DNA from: Formicarius rufipectus
Taxonomy: Eukaryota > Chordata > Aves > Passeriformes > Formicariidae
Assembly: GCA_013399695.1 (NCBI GenBank)
Contig: VXAU01001104.1
Span: forward strand, 93,707 to 157,706
DNA length: 64,000 nt
Reading direction: 5' to 3'
Shown here: positions 63,101 to 64,000 of the stretch, piece after piece
Layout: each line of letters opens with the position of its first letter
Position numbering within the stretch: position 1 is the stretch's first letter
Notes under the pieces: model-generated
What the model saw: only the letters and a program-made list of their open reading frames with translations
The model's database searches: none
Told to the model about the DNA's origin: nothing
Translations under genes and position numbers: made by a program

Positions 63101-63806
63101 TGTTGTGGTTGGGTTAGTTTTGCTCAGGGTGGTTTCTTTAGATGTCTCGGTGGTTTCATGAGATCTGAGCCTGCCTGAAGTGTGGCAGGGACGACGCAGG
63201 GTACTTTAAAGGCCAAGACCCGCACATCTCTGCAGTCCTGCCTCCCATCCCTCTGTCTGGGCAGCACGTCCCAGCCCAGCTACACATCCCAGAGGACACC
63301 GAACTGCCCATACAGGGACAGGAATCTGCTCCTCCGAGGCACAGCTTTGTTTCAGGGCTCCGTGCAGAGCCAGCCCAGCACCTCAGCCTGACAAACCGAG
63401 GTGTGAACACTGACCTGGCGGCCTGGGATTAAAACCTCCCAAAACACTTGTGCTGCTGGAGCTTGGTGTGCACCCTGCCCACCCCCAGCCAACAGGAACA
63501 ACCCAATATTCGGTATTTTCACCCCAAGAAGTGTCCCCACAACCAGCTCGGACCTTCCCTTCTTTACAGTGCCACGCTTGTGTCACACCCAGGGGAGCTC
63601 AGGGACTTTTCCCCTCTGCACACCCTGTACCCAGCACAAGTTAATCCCTGAAAAACACATTTACCGCACCTCGGGACTGTTGGCTGCACAGCCAAGGACG
63701 GAGGCAAAGCAAAGCAAAGCAGCCTCTCCACAAATCCGTGGTTCGCAACGCACTCTCTGCCCCACGCACGTTTAGGAAACGCGCGATTTGGCACTTCGTG
63801 GGTCAT

Positions 63807-63813
63807 TATATAA
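63807..63813 (+). promoter_or_regulatory. TATA-box-like element beside a CpG-rich end
   Basis: TATATAA followed by G, with a plausible start site about 30 bp downstream in 'cggactgagagc' and a GC-rich, CpG-containing tail to the window end. No gene is visible on the plus strand downstream. It could be a promoter of an RNA divergent from MAP2K1, or chance. Confidence 0.25.
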
Positions 63814-64000
63814 GCCAGGCATCCAGCAGGCACCACGGACTGAGAGCAGAGTTACTCAAGTTTCCCTCTGTTTTCCCACGGAGGGGGGTTTCCGTCACTT
63901 TCTGTGACAGGAGCTGCTCGTGGCCGAGCGCCCCGTGCCCTGGCGGGGCTGCGGGGGGTTCTGGGGGGTTGAGGGGTGTTGCGGGGACGGTGCGGGGGGT

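Larger units (their letters stand above)
49640..64000 (-). other. MAP2K1: MAP2K1 intron 1 (part)
   Basis: More than 14 kb upstream of exon 2 without a recognisable exon; the first intron of MAP2K1 is also very long in mammals. It holds a CR1 fragment (54647-54870), a TA microsatellite (60120-60155) and a GC-rich end (63840-64000). The longest open frames are 231 codons on the minus strand (58255-58950) and 167 codons on the plus strand (60637-61140). Neither resembles a known protein. No minus-strand start matching MPKKKPTPIQL is found, so exon 1 should lie beyond 64000. Confidence 0.7.

Overview
The window is a stretch of vertebrate chromosome, almost certainly from a bird and probably a songbird. 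It carries compact GT-AG genes with CpG-rich promoters, fragments of CR1 LINEs, a solo LTR whose terminus resembles passerine LTRs, and several GC-rich minisatellites. It contains five protein-coding genes in the order LCTL(+), ZWILCH(-), RPL4(+), SNAPC5(+), MAP2K1(-). This is the conserved neighbourhood known from human 15q22. No operon, CRISPR array or prokaryotic system is present.

Layout. 1-4233 is intergenic, with an assembly gap at 622-1104 and a CR1 fragment. LCTL (13 coding exons, 4234-12808) encodes a Klotho-family GH1 membrane protein. It converges tail-to-tail on ZWILCH (18 coding exons, 22675-14166), a kinetochore RZZ-complex subunit. ZWILCH and RPL4 share a CpG-rich head-to-head promoter of about 270 bp. 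RPL4 (10 exons, 23007-29313) is a ribosomal protein gene that also hosts six box C/D snoRNA copies (two SNORD16-like, four SNORD18-like), one in each of introns 1-6. SNAPC5 (3 exons, 29591-31084) follows on the same strand. MAP2K1 (MEK1) lies on the minus strand from 49639 to 33723. Its exons 2-11 are present, but its first coding exon is not seen and should lie beyond 64000, so 49640-64000 is intron 1.

All exons were joined by hand. Every junction is GT-AG and every reading frame closes: LCTL 566 aa, ZWILCH 596 aa, RPL4 391 aa, SNAPC5 94 aa, and 369 in-frame residues of MAP2K1.

The most interesting details are local. A threefold tandem duplication contains the end and the splice donor of LCTL exon 6, and the third donor lies exactly 141 nt (47 open codons) downstream. 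In RPL4, snoRNA copies are multiplied, a duplication copied a snoRNA together with a 3' splice site, and a solo LTR with a 5-bp target duplication sits in intron 6. In MEK1, the residue at the ERK feedback site (human Thr292) is alanine, beside a two-codon length change. I see no wholly new biological system here.
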